Assembly: GCA_007694005.1 (NCBI GenBank)
Contig: RECN01000095.1
Location: forward strand, 61,693-125,692
Origin: Spirochaetaceae bacterium
Lineage (GTDB): Bacteria; Spirochaetota; Spirochaetia; DSM-27196; SKKC01
Direction of reading: 5' to 3'
DNA: 64,000 bases
The position numbers and the translations under genes were made by a program. A model generated the notes under the pieces. The model searched no databases. It was given only the letters and a program-made list of their open reading frames with translations, and was not told the origin of the DNA. Shown here in pieces: positions 62,813 through 64,000 of this stretch. Each line of letters opens with the position of its first letter. Position 1 is the first letter of the stretch.

Positions 62813-63895
62813 ATGACGTGGCTGCAGAATCTGCGACTTCGCATGCGGGGCGTACAAGTCGTGGCACTGGTCGGCAAAAGCGGCACCGGAAAGAGTTTCC
62901 GGGCGCGGCTCGTTGCCCAGAAAGAAAATATCGATCTCATGATAGACGACGGACTTCTGATCCGTGGTCAGAAGATCCTTGCGGGCAAGAGCGCCAAACG
63001 GGAGAAAAACTACCTCGCAGCCGTCCGAACCGCACTCTTTACGGACCCCGATCATCTGAAACAGGTAAGCGAAGCTCTCAAACGCGAACACTTCAAAGGC
63101 ATTCTGATCATTGGAACAAGTGACAGGATGGTACAAAAGATTGCCAAGACGCTTGGCCTGCCTGCCATATCTCGCATAATCCGTATTGAGGACATTGCGA
63201 CGTCCGACGAAATCGCGACCGCAATGCATATGAGACACACGCAGGGGCGACACGTCATACCAGTCCCAGCCATCGAGGTCCGGAACAATAACTCCGGTTT
63301 CGTCGCTGAATCGTTAAAGGTGTTCTTCCGAAAAGGAGCCGGGTTATTTCGACGCAGGGAAGTTTACGAGAAAGCCGTCGTACGACCTGAGTTTGCACGG
63401 AAAGGTTCGATATCGATATCGGAAGCCGCACTCGGCCAGATGATACTTCACTGCGTAGACGAGTTTGGCGTAAATGCGGCGGTAAAGAAGGTGAAAGCCC
63501 GAAATGACTCCGGCGGCTATCGCCTGAAACTTGAGCTGGAAGTTCCGTACGGTGAAGAAATCATCAGTCCAGTTCACGAACTGCAAAGCTACATCATCGA
63601 CAGCATTGAGCGTTTCACCGGCATACTCATACACGAACTGCATATCTCCATCGAAAGTGTCCGGGAGCGGAACCGAAACGCGCACGATCAGGACAAAAGG
63701 TCCGGCTACCGAAAACGGCGTTCCGATGGACTTGGAAACAGTCAGTACCGCCAGAATGTACAGCGCATCGAAGAAGACACCGTCGACGACGAGACCGGTT
63801 TAATAGACCCGAGAAACGACGGAAAACCGCTCCCCGACGAGACGCCGCTGGCGACACCGAGTCACGGTCGCTCGCGCCAGGGGAAGCGGCGCTAA
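62813..63895 (+). CDS. P-loop ATPase fused to an Asp23/Gls24-like domain
   Basis: 360 residues from ATG 62813 (AGGA seven bases upstream). Residues 14-150: a compact P-loop fold with LVGKSGTGKSFRARLVA (G21-S28) and ILIIGTSDRMVQKIAKTLG. Residues about 195-285 match the Asp23/Gls24 pattern: ISEAALGQMILHCVDEFGVN, YRLKLELEVPYGEEI and IIDSIERFTGILIHELHISI. The last 75 residues are charged and probably disordered. Asp23 proteins act at the Gram-positive envelope under stress; the fusion to an ATPase is unfamiliar to me. A terminator follows. Confidence 0.8.
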   Translation: MTWLQNLRLRMRGVQVVALVGKSGTGKSFRARLVAQKENIDLMIDDGLLIRGQKILAGKSAKREKNYLAAVRTALFTDPDHLKQVSEALKREHFKGILIIGTSDRMVQKIAKTLGLPAISRIIRIEDIATSDEIATAMHMRHTQGRHVIPVPAIEVRNNNSGFVAESLKVFFRKGAGLFRRREVYEKAVVRPEFARKGSISISEAALGQMILHCVDEFGVNAAVKKVKARNDSGGYRLKLELEVPYGEEIISPVHELQSYIIDSIERFTGILIHELHISIESVRERNRNAHDQDKRSGYRKRRSDGLGNSQYRQNVQRIEEDTVDDETGLIDPRNDGKPLPDETPLATPSHGRSRQGKRR

Positions 63896-63896
63896 A

Positions 63897-63919
63897 TTAC
63901 TGTCCACCACGCTGGTGTT
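63897..63919 (+). repeat. Third copy of the 23-bp element end
   Basis: TTACTGTCCACCACGCTGGT... matches the left end at 20166-20188 in 21 of 23 bases, directly after the stop codon of the P-loop/Asp23 gene. No second end or internal hairpins are found before the window ends. Confidence 0.55.
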
Positions 63920-63923
63920 TTTT
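63904..63923 (+). terminator. Terminator after the P-loop/Asp23 gene
   Basis: Five-bp stem CACCA (63905-63909) with TGGTG (63913-63917), three-base loop, six T after it. It lies within the third repeat copy, whose palindromic core provides the stem. Confidence 0.6.
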
Positions 63924-63982
63924 CTTCGGGTTTTCAGCAATCAGACATCACATTCCGCTGGTACTTAAAGGGGTGAGCCGCC

Positions 63983-64000
63983 ATGTGCAGTCAGAAGTCC
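63983..64000 (+). CDS. Possible start of the next gene (cut by the window)
   Basis: ATG 63983 reading MCSQKS, behind AAGGGGTGAG. Only six codons are visible, so no function can be given. Confidence 0.3.

Noticed and set aside
1..64000. Prophage, insertion sequence, CRISPR array or integrated element
   Set aside because: No transposase, integrase, phage structural gene or direct-repeat array is seen, and no tRNA is followed by a duplicated tRNA end with an integrase.

Overview
The window looks like a stretch of chromosome from a free-living spirochaete (Spirochaetota, Spirochaetaceae-like; roughly mid-50s % GC by eye). This rests on gene content and order. Two EF-G-type GTPases lie side by side. 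A long run, rplU-prp-rpmA-obg-nadD-lytR-rsfS-spoVG-(tRNA-Gln)-rplY-pth-tilS, matches the order I recall from Borrelia. There is also a chemotaxis cheA-cheR-cheB block. I see no prophage, insertion sequence, rRNA or CRISPR array. Most of the window is densely packed core genome, with short gaps and many ATGA or TAATG overlaps.

Layout. 1-3.2 kb: the end of one EF-G and a complete EF-G-like GTPase with altered G motifs. 3.2-9.6 kb (minus): mfd, a GAF-containing PTS enzyme I (ptsP) and trmB. 9.7-12.5 kb (plus): an exported unknown protein, a PilZ protein, tRNA-Asn and fabD. 12.5-19.8 kb: topA, yidD, sppA, a MutT/MTH1-like NUDIX enzyme, and an RpoS-like sigma factor behind an NlpD-like LysM/M23 protein. 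19.9-20.5 kb: tRNA-Asp, tRNA-Pro and a 160-bp inverted-repeat element. 20.5-25.4 kb: a PpiD/SurA-like foldase, a DUF115 protein and lepA. 25.4-34.4 kb (minus): a signalling block of STAS protein, CheA, CheR, CheB, two receiver-kinases and a CheY-like receiver. 34.4-46.1 kb (minus): an HtrA-like protease, a TPR protein, tilS, pth, rplY, tRNA-Gln, spoVG, rsfS, lytR, nadD, obg, rpmA, prp and rplU. 46.3-51.5 kb: an MFS transporter, a lone sugar-ABC ATPase, an Na/Pi symporter with PhoU tail, and a SlyD-type isomerase. 51.6-58.7 kb (minus): a LacI-linked operon for uronic-acid sugars. 58.7-64 kb: an Hpt protein, a degenerate histidine kinase with an esterase/beta-barrel fusion protein, an RluA-type pseudouridine synthase, and a P-loop ATPase fused to an Asp23-like domain.

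How genes work together. The translation cluster covers ribosomal proteins L21, L27 and L25, ribosome silencing and assembly (RsfS, Obg), peptidyl-tRNA recycling (Pth), tRNA modification (TilS, TrmB, RluA type) and several translational GTPases. The signalling block has an adaptation branch (CheR, CheB) but no receptor or CheW nearby. The uronide operon joins a GH88-type hydrolase with a short-chain dehydrogenase, a Gfo/Idh oxidoreductase, a 2-hydroxyacid dehydrogenase and two TIM-barrel isomerases. All are read from one promoter whose start region carries GCATGC-centred palindromes suited to the operon's own LacI regulator.

The points most worth a second look are the inverted-repeat element at 20.2 kb, the long structured spoVG leader, the esterase/beta-barrel fusion, the P-loop/Asp23 fusion, the EF-G paralogue without its catalytic histidine, and the HtrA-like protein that has a good lipoprotein signal but no obvious start codon.
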